Shown piece after piece: positions 23,016-32,303 of a DNA stretch of 32,372 nucleotides. The notes below the pieces were generated by a model, which was not told the origin of the DNA, made no database searches, and was given only the letters and a program-made list of their open reading frames with translations. A program made the position numbers and the translations under genes. The stretch is from Clostridia bacterium. Its GTDB lineage: Bacteria; Bacillota; Clostridia; Christensenellales; CAG-138. The stretch is taken from assembly GCA_017539215.1 (NCBI GenBank), contig JAFYHI010000002.1, forward strand, positions 1-32,372, in the 5' to 3' direction. Every line of letters begins with the position of its first letter. The stretch's first letter is position 1.

Positions 23016-23824
23016 GCTTTTTTACCGAGGTCCAGATTCTTTTCGTATGCTGCTGCGGCGGCCTCGAAGAAGGCCGAGCGCACGCCCGCGCGTTCGAGCA
23101 TCCTGACGCCCTGTATGGTGGAGCCGCCGGGAGAGGTGACGCCGTCCTTCAGCGCGCCGGGATGCGCTCCCGTTTCAAGTGCCAGCCGTCCGGCGCCCTC
23201 AAGCGTTTTTGCGGCGTAGCGCAGCGCCTTGTCGCGCGGGAGACCCGCGGCAACGCCGCCGTCCGCCAAGCCCTCAAGCGCAAGAAAGAAGAACGCGGGA
23301 CCGCAGCCCGACACGGCGCTTGCTGCGTCTATGAGGGACTCCGGCAGAAGGTCGAGCTCGCCCGATTCCGCAAGAAGATTCAAAAAGGCCTCCTCCTGCC
23401 CGCGCGTGACGCCGCGCAGGGCGTACTGGGTCATGCCGCATCCCACGAGCACGGGCGTATTCGGCATTATGCGGATGACAGGGACGGCCTCCCCTGTCAT
23501 CTGCTGAACGGAGTCTATCGTGACGCCCGCTGCCATGGAGCAAAGCACGAAGCCGCCGCCCCTCTTTTTAAGCGCGGGAGCGATCTCAACCATAACGCCG
23601 CGCAGGTATTTGGGCTTGACGCCGAGGAATATGAGCCCGCAGTTTTCGGCGATCTCGACGTTTGACACGGCCCGTCCGCCGAGCTCCGCGGCAAGAGCCC
23701 GCGCCTTTTCGCCCGACGCGGAGGAATACATAAAGCCCGATGCGTCCGCCCTCTTTGCCGCTGCCCGGGCGAGCGCGCCTCCCATGTTGCCGCAGCCGAT
23801 AAAACCTATGCGTTCAAAAGTCAT
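23012..23824 (-). CDS. proC: Pyrroline-5-carboxylate reductase
   Basis: A 270-residue NAD(P)H-dependent enzyme forming proline from pyrroline-5-carboxylate. The Rossmann motif GFIGCGNMGGALA opens the protein, and the family signature GAHPGALKDGVTSPGGSTIQGVRMLE (in two parts) is near the C-terminus, along with IRIMPNTPVLVGCGMT. It overlaps the M42 peptidase stop and the next gene start by ATGA on each side. Confidence 0.96.
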   Translation of the reverse strand: MTFERIGFIGCGNMGGALARAAAKRADASGFMYSSASGEKARALAAELGGRAVSNVEIAENCGLIFLGVKPKYLRGVMVEIAPALKKRGGGFVLCSMAAGVTIDSVQQMTGEAVPVIRIMPNTPVLVGCGMTQYALRGVTRGQEEAFLNLLAESGELDLLPESLIDAASAVSGCGPAFFFLALEGLADGGVAAGLPRDKALRYAAKTLEGAGRLALETGAHPGALKDGVTSPGGSTIQGVRMLERAGVRSAFFEAAAAAYEKNLDLGKKA

Positions 23825-24870
23825 TGGGGCCTCTTTTCCCTGAGCATATATGCAAGGAGCAGCTCATAAGTGTTTTCAAGACCCTTTATGTGGGTGCGCT
23901 CGTAGCCGTGGCTGTTGGCCGTGCCGGGGCCGATCGCGGCGTGGCGCACGTCGTGCCCGGCGGCTATGCTGGTGTCGCCGTCCGTGCCGTAGTGCGGTGT
24001 GAAGATGTCCATTACATAGTCGACGCCCGCCTCTATCGCCGCCTCGCGCAGCTCGTTCGTCATGCCCCAATGATAGGGATAGCGCGAATCCTTGCAGAAG
24101 ACCGTGACCTTATGCTCGTCGGAGTTTTGCTCGGGGCCGGTGGGGGCGATGTCGACGGAAAGTATGTCGCGCACGCCCTGCGGGAGCCAGCTCGTGCCGT
24201 GGCCTATCTCCTCATATGCGGCGAAATAAACGTACACCTTGCGAGGCAGCGCAAGGCCGCGTTCCTTCACGGTTTTCATTGCGGCAAGGGTCAGCGCGAC
24301 GCAGGCCTTGTCGTCTATAAAGCGGCTCTTCAAAAACCCGTTTGAAAACACCGGGCGGGCCTCCAGCGCGATGACGTCGCCCGTTTCTATGCCGAGCGCG
24401 CGCACGTCATCCGCCGAATACACGTCTTCGTCGAGCACGACGCATACGTTCGCGCGAAAATCGGGCAGCTCCTCGCGCAGCTCCTCCTCCGTCACATGCA
24501 CGGAGTTGGGCGTGCGGCAGACGCAGCCGGTATAGATACGCCCTTCCCGGGTATGTACGCGCACGTTTTCGGTAACACAGTAGAAGGGATAAAGCCCGCC
24601 GACGGGACAGACGTTCAGCGTGCCGTCGGAGTTTATATGGCGCACCATAAGGCCGATATCGTCAAGATGCGCGGTGACGACGAGCGGATCGCCCTCGCCG
24701 CCGAGGTCGGCGATAACGCCGCCCTTGTGGGTGCGCAGATAAGGGAAGCCGAGCTCCCCCAGAAAATCGACCATGAGGTCCTCTATCCTTTCGTACTGGC
24801 CCGTGGTGCTGTCAACGGCGATAAGCCTCGAGAAGGCGTCAAGACAGTATTTTTCGTCAAATCCGAACAT
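23821..24870 (-). CDS. M42-family aminopeptidase
   Basis: A 349-residue cytosolic metallo-aminopeptidase of the tetrahedral (TET) M42 type, which shortens peptides. Metal and catalytic residues: VVTAHLDDIGLMV (H68, D70), SRFIDDKACVAL (bridging Asp), YFAAYEEIGHG (Glu pair), VDIAPTGP (Asp) and the final THIKGLENTYELL (His). A ribosome site GAAAGGAG lies upstream of the ATG. It heads the operon with proC, consistent with peptide and proline metabolism. Confidence 0.93.
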   Translation of the reverse strand: MFGFDEKYCLDAFSRLIAVDSTTGQYERIEDLMVDFLGELGFPYLRTHKGGVIADLGGEGDPLVVTAHLDDIGLMVRHINSDGTLNVCPVGGLYPFYCVTENVRVHTREGRIYTGCVCRTPNSVHVTEEELREELPDFRANVCVVLDEDVYSADDVRALGIETGDVIALEARPVFSNGFLKSRFIDDKACVALTLAAMKTVKERGLALPRKVYVYFAAYEEIGHGTSWLPQGVRDILSVDIAPTGPEQNSDEHKVTVFCKDSRYPYHWGMTNELREAAIEAGVDYVMDIFTPHYGTDGDTSIAAGHDVRHAAIGPGTANSHGYERTHIKGLENTYELLLAYMLREKRPQ

Positions 24871-24898
24871 GGTTTCGCTCCTTTCGTATCATGATATA

Positions 24899-24927
24899 AT
24901 TATGCCACGGAAGCGGGAGTTTTTCAA
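24899..24927 (-). promoter_or_regulatory. Promoter of the M42-proC operon
   Basis: On the minus strand TTGAAA (24927-24922), 17 nt and CATAAT (24904-24899), about 28 nt before the start codon. It is divergent from the ATP synthase promoter about 50 bp away. Confidence 0.75.
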
Positions 24928-24974
24928 GTGCCGCAAATGCATGGGCAGGGGCCGTTTTTATGAATAAAAAACGA

Positions 24975-25003
24975 TTGACACGGGTTTTGCCCGGTGATAA
25001 AAT
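24975..25003 (+). promoter_or_regulatory. Promoter of the ATP synthase operon
   Basis: TTGACA (24975-24980), a 17-nt spacer and TAAAAT (24998-25003), 25 nt before the first start codon. The spacer holds a small inverted repeat CGGG-TTTTG-CCCG. Confidence 0.85.
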
Positions 25004-25028
25004 ATATGGATTATAAGGAGGTGCTCGA

Positions 25029-25334
25029 ATGGTTGACGTGCTGTACGGCATTGCAGCCGCGCTTTGCGGCATGGGGGTATCGTACCTTAACTACCGCCTC
25101 ACCGAAAGGCTGCTTGACGGCGGGAACGGCTCGCTGATGAAGCTGTCGCTGAGGGCCGTGATAACCGCACTGTTTATCGGGCTCCTGTTCCTTGCGGGCA
25201 GTCAGCTGCATCTGCCCATGGAGGCGCTGCTGATTGGCGGCGCGGCGGGGCTGACGCTGGGGCTCGTTTTCTTTACGGCAAAGCTCATGCGCGCCGAACG
25301 TGAAAAAGGCCGGGAGGATCGCTCAGATGGGTGA
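25029..25334 (+). CDS. AtpI-like small membrane protein of the ATP synthase operon
   Basis: A 101-residue protein with AAGGAGGTG upstream and three hydrophobic helices (about residues 4-21, 42-60 and 65-87), ending in a charged tail. It is in the place where atpI, an assembly-related or Mg2+-linked small protein, usually stands. The sequence itself is too divergent to prove homology, so the call rests largely on size, topology and position. Its stop overlaps the atpB start by 8 nt. Confidence 0.7.
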   Translation: MVDVLYGIAAALCGMGVSYLNYRLTERLLDGGNGSLMKLSLRAVITALFIGLLFLAGSQLHLPMEALLIGGAAGLTLGLVFFTAKLMRAEREKGREDRSDG

Positions 25335-25989
25335 GATATCGGAACCGATCGTTAAAATATTCGGGATACTCGACATAACCCCCGAGGTCATCACCATGTT
25401 TGCGATGATCGCCGTGACGGCGCTCGTCTGCTTTCTGGCGACGCGAAACCTGAGGGAAAAGCCGGGGTTCCTCCAGAATTTGCTTGAATACGCGGTGGAG
25501 TACCTTGACGGGTTTTTCACCGATCTTTTGGGCAAAAAAAACGCGAGAAAATACCTGTTCTTTTTGGGTTCGCTGTTCGTGTTCATACTTATGGCGAACT
25601 ACTCGGGGCTTATACCCGGGGTAGACGCTTCGCCCTTTTTCAAGGCGCCGACTTCCTCGCTTTCCGTCACGCTGGGGCTTGGCGCGGTGACGTTCGTGTT
25701 TTTGCAGGTCGCCGGGTTCTCGGCGGGGCCCAAACGCTATATCAAGCATTTTTTGACCCCTATAGTGCCGCTGCTGCTGATGGATGAGCTTATAAAGCCC
25801 GCATCGCTTGCGTTAAGGCTCTTCGGCAATATATTCGGCGAGGAGACCGTGATCGAAAACCTTTACGAAATACTGCCCGTGGGGCCGCCCGTCATAATGA
25901 TGGGGCTGTCGCTTTTGTTCTGTGCGATACAGGCAATGGTCTACACGATGCTGACCGCCAACTATTTGAACGAATTCTTAGAAGACTGA
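25327..25989 (+). CDS. atpB: F-type ATP synthase subunit a
   Basis: A 220-residue membrane subunit forming the proton half-channels of Fo. The conserved helix LALRLFGNIFGEE carries the essential Arg facing the c-ring, and the last helix has FCAIQAMVYTMLTANYL. The start at 25327 is chosen because GGGAGG lies 10 nt upstream and the family length fits. Confidence 0.95.
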   Translation: MGEISEPIVKIFGILDITPEVITMFAMIAVTALVCFLATRNLREKPGFLQNLLEYAVEYLDGFFTDLLGKKNARKYLFFLGSLFVFILMANYSGLIPGVDASPFFKAPTSSLSVTLGLGAVTFVFLQVAGFSAGPKRYIKHFLTPIVPLLLMDELIKPASLALRLFGNIFGEETVIENLYEILPVGPPVIMMGLSLLFCAIQAMVYTMLTANYLNEFLED

Positions 25990-26004
25990 TAAAGGAGATT
26001 TACC

Positions 26005-26238
26005 ATGACCGAAAACGCATTTATCGCTATTGCCGCCGCGCTTGCGATAGCCTTTTCCACCGTGTTCCCCGCTATGGGACAGGGCAAGGCCGCAAAGACC
26101 GCGCTTGAGAGCATAGCCCGTCAGCCGGAGGCCGCAAAGGACATTCGCAGCACTCTGCTTTTGGCGCTTGCGCTTATGGAGGCGCTGACCATTTACGGTC
26201 TGCTCATTGCTTTTATGCTCGTGGGCAAGATCAAATAA
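26005..26238 (+). CDS. atpE: F-type ATP synthase subunit c
   Basis: A 77-residue two-helix hairpin forming the rotor ring. The polar loop ARQPEA is conserved. The ion-carrying Glu is in LMEALTIYG, and helix 1 has PAMGQG. The motif EALTIY after the Glu is like chloroplast and cyanobacterial proton-type rings rather than the ES/TxxxY of sodium-type rings, so proton coupling is more likely, although the helix-1 Gln is kept. It begins 15 nt after atpB with AAAGGAG upstream. Confidence 0.95.
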   Translation: MTENAFIAIAAALAIAFSTVFPAMGQGKAAKTALESIARQPEAAKDIRSTLLLALALMEALTIYGLLIAFMLVGKIK

Positions 26239-26252
26239 GCCGGAGGCTTGTG

Positions 26253-26675
26253 ATGCAGCTTCAACCCTCAGTCATAATATGGACCGTTATTTGCTTCCTG
26301 CTGTTCATGCTTGTGGTTGACAGGCTTTTGTTCCGTCCGCTCCTGAAGCATATGGACGGGCGCAGGGAGCGAATTGCGCGCGCCGGCGAGAAAAGGGCCG
26401 CTCTGGAGCGTGAGCTTGAGGACGAGCGGCTGACGCGAAAGCTTGAGGCGGAGGCCGCAAGGGCCCGCGCCGAGGCCGAGGCAAGGGCGGAGCTTGAACG
26501 CGCAAAGGCCGAATGCGAGGCGGAGCTTAACGCATACGCCGAAGAGCTTGCGCTTTACGAAAAGGACATGACGGCGCAGGCCGCAGCTGCCGGCGCGCAC
26601 GACCGCGAGCTGATAATAGGCGCGCTTGACGGCATGGCGGCGGAATACGCCGACAAGCTGATCGTTTCCAAATGA
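26253..26675 (+). CDS. atpF: F-type ATP synthase subunit b (separate copy)
   Basis: A 140-residue peripheral-stalk subunit: one N-terminal membrane helix (about residues 7-26), then a long charged Ala/Glu/Arg coiled coil (ERELEDERLTRKLEAEAARA and onward). It is somewhat short for b (usually about 155-170). The ATG at 26253 fits the CGGAGG site better than the GTG at 26250. It is followed after 1 nt by the fusion gene, which brings its own b-like anchor; the pair could form a b/b' heterodimer. Confidence 0.9.
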   Translation: MQLQPSVIIWTVICFLLFMLVVDRLLFRPLLKHMDGRRERIARAGEKRAALERELEDERLTRKLEAEAARARAEAEARAELERAKAECEAELNAYAEELALYEKDMTAQAAAAGAHDRELIIGALDGMAAEYADKLIVSK

Positions 26676-26676
26676 T

Positions 26677-28929
26677 ATGGAGTATTTGTACGCTGCGATC
26701 AACTTTCTGCTGCTGCTTGGGTTAGCCTGGCTGCTTGTCGGAAAGTCGTTCAAAACAAAAATAAAAGAGCGGAAGGCCCGCATAAGCGCGGAGCTTGACG
26801 AGGCGGATGCGTTGGAGCGCGCGGTTGACGCGCGCGATCTGGGCGCGCTTGGTATAGAGGCTGCCGCAGAGGATGCGCCGCTTGAGCCCACGCCTGCGGG
26901 CAAAAGCGAGGCGGAGCTTTTGCGCGAAAAGACCGGGCTTGAAAAGGCGCGTCTTGCCGCCGAAGCCGAAGCGAAGCGATCCGGCGACAGGCGCGAGGGG
27001 CTTTTGGCGCTGCGCACAAAGGCCGTTAAAAAGCTTTGCCAAAAGATCCGGACCAAGTTCTCCGAGCCCGAGTACGCCGAGGCCATGCGCAAAAAGGAAC
27101 CGCAGCTTGCTTTGAGGATACTGGAGAATATAAAGCTGACTCCCGGCGATATGTGCTACCTTATGCACCACGACGTGCTGTACGTTACGCTGACGAGCGC
27201 GTTCCCTTTGGACGAGGAGCTTGTAGAGAGGATCGGTTCCGCAACGGAGGCCCTGCTTGACAAGGTCAACGGACGCCAGTCCCTGTGGGTGCGCGAGGAC
27301 CCGACGCTAATAGGCGGGCTGAGGCTGAGGATAGGCGATACGGTGTACGACTGCACCGTTGAAAACCGCCTGTACCATTTGGAGCGCGACCTTGTTCGCC
27401 GCCCGATGCCGAAGGAGCTGACCGTCGAGGCAGTTATAGCCGACATGGAACGCGGCATAGGCGAGGCCGAGGACAGGGTGGATATTTACCAGCTTGGGCG
27501 CGTGCTGTCGGTGTCGGACGGCATATGCCGCCTTGACGGTCTTGCCGACATAATGTACGGCGAGGTGATAGAGTTTGAGTGCGGCGAGCGCGGCATGATA
27601 CTGGACATTGAGCCGGAGCGCATCGGCTGCGTGGTGTTCGGCAGCTACGAGAACATAGAGACCATGAGCCGCGTACGCAGGATAGGCCGCATTGCAAGCG
27701 TGCCCGTCGGCGACGAGCTTTTGGGCAGGGTCGTCGACCCGCTGGGGAGGCCGCTTGACGGCGGGGACAGGATACATGGAGCCCAGCGCCGGCCGATCGA
27801 GTTCGGTGCGCCCGGGATACCCGACAGGAAGTCCGTATCCGTGCCGCTGTCGACGGGGCTTAAGGCCGTGGACGCGCTGGTGCCGATAGGGCGCGGTCAG
27901 CGCGAGCTTATTATAGGCGACCGTCAGACGGGAAAGTCCGCATTGGCGATAGACACCATAATAAACCAAAAGGGCAAGGGCGTTGTCTGCATTTACGTTG
28001 CGATAGGCCAGAAGGAGTCTACCGTGGCGGGCATACGCGCAAAGCTCGAGCAGAGCGGCGCCATGGAGTACACGACGATAGTTTCGGCGACCGCTTCAAG
28101 CTCCGCCTCTATGCAGTACATAGCCCCGTTCGCGGGGGCCGCCATGAGCGAATACTATATGTATTCGGGGCGCGACGCGCTTATCGTGTACGACGACCTT
28201 TCAAAGCACGCCGTAGCCTACCGCGAGCTGTCGCTGCTTCTGCACAGGCCGTCAGGCAGGGAGGCATACCCCGGGGACGTTTTCTATCTGCATTCAAGGC
28301 TGCTTGAACGCTCCGCAAGGCTCTCACCCGAGGCCGGAGGCGGCTCCGTTACGGCTCTGCCCATAATCGAAACGCAGGCGGGCGACATCTCCGCATACAT
28401 CCCCACGAACGTGATCTCCATAACCGACGGGCAGATATTCCTTGAGACCGACCTGTTCAACGAGGGCCAGCGCCCCGCCGTCAACGTGGGGCTTTCGGTA
28501 TCGAGGGTGGGCTCCGCCGCGCAGACGAAGCTCTTAAAGCAGGTTTCCGGAAAGCTTAGGATGGAGCTTACCCAGTACAGAGAGCTTAACACGTTCTCGC
28601 AGTTCGGCTCGGATATAGACGAAAGCACGAAGCGCGTGCTTGCCCGCGGCGAGCGCATGATGACCGCGCTGCGGCAGAGGAGGTATTCGCCCATTGAGGA
28701 CGCGAAGCAGGCGCTGCTTATATACGCCGTGTCCGAGGGCTTTGCGGACGGGGTCGAGCCGGAGCGCATGGAGGAGTTTGAAAACGCCCTTTACGCATGG
28801 TTCGACGGGAAGGAAGGCGGCCTTATGCGTGAGCTTAAAACCGGCGCCGCCATGAACAGAAAGACCGAGGCCGCGGTAAGAAAGGCCCTCGGGCGTTTTG
28901 CGGAGGCTTTCGATGCCGACGCTGCGTGA
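26677..28929 (+). CDS. Fused b-like anchor / delta C-terminal domain / alpha subunit of ATP synthase
   Basis: One uninterrupted 750-residue frame. Residues 4-21 are a b-type membrane helix followed by a basic turn and a charged helical stretch to about 140. Residues 165-239 match the C-terminal domain of delta (VTLTSAFPLDEELVERI, then GGLRLRIGDTVYDCTVENRL). From about 244 to 750 is a complete alpha subunit: VLSVSDGICRLDGL at its start, P-loop GDRQTGKS (414-421), SVSRVGSAAQ with the arginine finger (R610). The usual six-helix N-terminal domain of delta is not recognisable. No ribosome site precedes M244, so separate alpha is not obviously made. There is no other delta or alpha gene here. Mycobacteria have a b-delta fusion; adding alpha is unusual. 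Gamma overlaps its end by 17 nt. Confidence 0.93.
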   Translation: MEYLYAAINFLLLLGLAWLLVGKSFKTKIKERKARISAELDEADALERAVDARDLGALGIEAAAEDAPLEPTPAGKSEAELLREKTGLEKARLAAEAEAKRSGDRREGLLALRTKAVKKLCQKIRTKFSEPEYAEAMRKKEPQLALRILENIKLTPGDMCYLMHHDVLYVTLTSAFPLDEELVERIGSATEALLDKVNGRQSLWVREDPTLIGGLRLRIGDTVYDCTVENRLYHLERDLVRRPMPKELTVEAVIADMERGIGEAEDRVDIYQLGRVLSVSDGICRLDGLADIMYGEVIEFECGERGMILDIEPERIGCVVFGSYENIETMSRVRRIGRIASVPVGDELLGRVVDPLGRPLDGGDRIHGAQRRPIEFGAPGIPDRKSVSVPLSTGLKAVDALVPIGRGQRELIIGDRQTGKSALAIDTIINQKGKGVVCIYVAIGQKESTVAGIRAKLEQSGAMEYTTIVSATASSSASMQYIAPFAGAAMSEYYMYSGRDALIVYDDLSKHAVAYRELSLLLHRPSGREAYPGDVFYLHSRLLERSARLSPEAGGGSVTALPIIETQAGDISAYIPTNVISITDGQIFLETDLFNEGQRPAVNVGLSVSRVGSAAQTKLLKQVSGKLRMELTQYRELNTFSQFGSDIDESTKRVLARGERMMTALRQRRYSPIEDAKQALLIYAVSEGFADGVEPERMEEFENALYAWFDGKEGGLMRELKTGAAMNRKTEAAVRKALGRFAEAFDADAA

Positions 28930-29794
28930 GCTGAAAAACCGCCTGCAGGGCGTTAAAACGACCGGAAAGCTCGCCGGCGCGATGAGGACCGTTTCGACAG
29001 CCAAGTATTCACGCGCGGCGGCGCTGAAAAGGCAGAGCGCGCCGTACTCCGAAGCGGCAAGCCTTCTCTATGAACGCGCGGCGGAAGCCCTCGGAAAGCC
29101 CAAAAATAAGAAAAAGGACGGCAGGCCGAAGCGCAGGCGCGATGACGGCTTTGCCGATGAAGCTGCCCTCCCCCGCCCCGTCATCGTGCTTGTTTCCGGC
29201 AACAAGGGGCTTTCCGGGGGGTGCGACCACGAGCTTTTCGCGTTTTTCGCAAAGGCTTTGGAGGGATACGACGGGCCGCTCGTTATAACCTGCGGCAGGA
29301 AGGCCGCAGAGTTTGCAAGGGAGAAGCGCCTTGAGGTGATGCGCGATATGCCGGCGCAGGACGTGCCTGCATACAGCGAGGCTGCGGAGCTTGCCGATAT
29401 GCTGACCGCGCTTTACGAGGACGGGTCCGCATCGTCGATAGACGTATGCTTTATGCACGCGCATAATATGTTAAAGCGCGAGCCCGTGATGCAAAGGTTC
29501 CTGCCTAAGCAGGCCCATGCGTCCGGCCCCGAAAATGCCGCGGTGAAGCCCATTTTCGTGCCCGACGCCAAGACCGTGAAAAAGAGGCTTATGCCCGAAT
29601 TGAGGACGGCGGAGCTTTATTCGTGGCTTTTGGACTCGGCCTGTGCCGTGCAGTCGGCAACGCTCGTTGCAATGCGCTCGGCATATGACAACGCCTCCGC
29701 TCAGGCGGAGCTTTTGGAAACAGCCATCAACCGCAGACGACAGCAGGAGGTAACAAGCTCGGTGCTTGAAACAAGCTCCGGCATGAGCGTCTGA
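28913..29794 (+). CDS. atpG: F-type ATP synthase subunit gamma
   Basis: A 293-residue rotor shaft. The N-terminal helix LRELKNRLQGVKTTGKLAGA and the C-terminal helix ending INRRRQQEVTSSVLETSSG are typical, as is VIVLVSGNKGLSGGCDHELF. Between the N-terminal helix and the Rossmann-like domain is a basic stretch of about a dozen extra residues (KPKNKKKDGRPKRRRDD) compared with E. coli gamma. CGGAGG precedes the ATG at 28913, inside the end of the fusion gene, indicating coupled translation. Confidence 0.94.
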   Translation: MPTLRELKNRLQGVKTTGKLAGAMRTVSTAKYSRAAALKRQSAPYSEAASLLYERAAEALGKPKNKKKDGRPKRRRDDGFADEAALPRPVIVLVSGNKGLSGGCDHELFAFFAKALEGYDGPLVITCGRKAAEFAREKRLEVMRDMPAQDVPAYSEAAELADMLTALYEDGSASSIDVCFMHAHNMLKREPVMQRFLPKQAHASGPENAAVKPIFVPDAKTVKKRLMPELRTAELYSWLLDSACAVQSATLVAMRSAYDNASAQAELLETAINRRRQQEVTSSVLETSSGMSV

Positions 29795-29812
29795 TACAGA
29801 AAGGAGCCGTAA

Positions 29813-31218
<1,406 letters not shown>

Positions 31219-31219
<1 letters not shown>

Positions 31220-31524
31220 TGGAGGGCGCGATAAAGCTTGTTGTAGTGACGCCAGAGGGCGAGGCCGGACGCGCCTTTTGCGACAGCGTGACCTTTTGCG
31301 CCATGGACAACGAAAAGGGCGAGGGCGGCGGCTCGGTAGGCATATTAAAGGGTCATTTGCCGCTTATAGCGGCGCTTGAGGACGGCAGCCGGGTGACCGC
31401 AAAGCGCTCAGGCAGCGAGGTCTTTTCGGCAGAGGTTTGGGGCGCGTTTGCATACGCCGCCGATGATACCGTGACTGTTATAACGAGGAGCCGGAATACG
31501 GAGGCTCCCGCAGAGAAAGGCTGA
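31219..31524 (+). CDS. atpC: F-type ATP synthase subunit epsilon, short form without C-terminal helices
   Basis: A 101-residue protein matching only the N-terminal beta-sandwich of epsilon (LVVVTPEGEAGRAFCDSVTF, then VGILKGHLPLIAALEDG). Family members usually have about 130-140 residues with a C-terminal helical hairpin that can inhibit ATP hydrolysis; this one ends in a short polar tail after the sandwich. Rotor coupling should remain; epsilon-type inhibition should not. AAAGGGG precedes the ATG. Confidence 0.88.
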
Positions 31525-31528
31525 TGAT

Positions 31529-32254
31529 ATGATACATGTTTACGAAGAAGAGCTTAAAGTAACGCCGGGTTTTGCGGACGCAAGGGGGCTTTTGGGCGTA
31601 CCCGACACGTTCCGCGCGTTTATGGATATGGCGGCGATACACGCGGAGCTTATTGGCGTGGGCTTTGACGCCATGGCAAAGCGCGACATGTTCTGGCTGA
31701 CGGTAAAGACAAGGATCGACTTTATAAAGCGCCCGCGTATGGGTCAGGGGGTGCTGCTTCGCACATGGCCCGAAAAGCCCGAGAGGGCAAGAGGGAACCG
31801 CAGTTATGAGATGATATTGAACGGCGAGACCGCAGCCGCGGGCAAGACGGAATGGGCCGTGATAAACGTGAAGACAAACAGGCTTTGCCCGCTTGCCGGG
31901 GTCTACCCCGAGGAGCTGACCTTTACCGGGGAATGCGCCTGTCCGGAGCCTTTTGCAAAGGTGGATGACGACTTTTCGGAAGGCGACGAGGCGTTCACCT
32001 ATCGCGTGGTATCCACCGACATAGACGTTGGCGGGCATATGAACAACGCGGCGTACGTGCGCGCGCTGTTTGCGGCGTTTTCAAACGCCGAGCTTGAAAA
32101 CATGGACATTGCCCGCATGGACGTGATATTCCGCGCTCCCTGCTATGAAGGGGACGAGCTTAAGGTATGGCGCCGCGCCGAGGCGGACGGCATTGCCATG
32201 AAGATGGAGCGCGAGGGCAAGCCCGCGATATTGGCTAAGGTGTTTTTAAGGTAA
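31529..32254 (+). CDS. Acyl-ACP thioesterase (FatA/FatB-like)
   Basis: A 241-residue double hot-dog protein that should release free fatty acids from acyl carrier protein. The first hot dog opens with VTPGFADARGLLGVPDTFRAFMD-like sequence (given in part) and AKRDMFWLTVKTRIDFIKRP; the second contains STDIDVGGHMNNAAYVRAL, the family block bearing the catalytic Asp/Asn region. It starts 4 nt after epsilon with GAAAGG upstream and shares the ATP synthase transcript; a terminator follows. Link to ATP synthase may be just operon position. Confidence 0.88.
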   Translation: MIHVYEEELKVTPGFADARGLLGVPDTFRAFMDMAAIHAELIGVGFDAMAKRDMFWLTVKTRIDFIKRPRMGQGVLLRTWPEKPERARGNRSYEMILNGETAAAGKTEWAVINVKTNRLCPLAGVYPEELTFTGECACPEPFAKVDDDFSEGDEAFTYRVVSTDIDVGGHMNNAAYVRALFAAFSNAELENMDIARMDVIFRAPCYEGDELKVWRRAEADGIAMKMEREGKPAILAKVFLR

Positions 32255-32265
32255 GCAGATACAGT

Positions 32266-32293
32266 AAAAAAAAGCCGCCGGCGCGGCTTTTTT
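32266..32293. terminator. Bidirectional terminator ending the ATP synthase operon
   Basis: A-run and GCCGC (32266-32278) pair with GCGGC and T-run (32283-32293) around the loop CGGC. The A/T runs on both sides make it work in both directions. Confidence 0.92.
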
Positions 32294-32303
32294 ATTACTC
32301 TGC

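Noticed and set aside
26005-26238. Sodium-type c-ring
   Set aside because: The helix-1 Gln is present, but EALTIY after the Glu matches proton-type chloroplast-like rings and lacks the Ser/Thr next to the Glu.
27406-27408. M244 as an internal start giving free alpha subunit
   Set aside because: The bases 5-12 nt upstream (TCGCCGCCCG) have no ribosome-site match; the nearest GGAG is about 21 nt away.
26677-28929. Fusion produced by a frameshift error in the sequence
   Set aside because: The frame, codon bias and protein similarity are continuous across both junctions. An assembly deletion joining two genes cannot be fully excluded without reads, so it is listed as a check.
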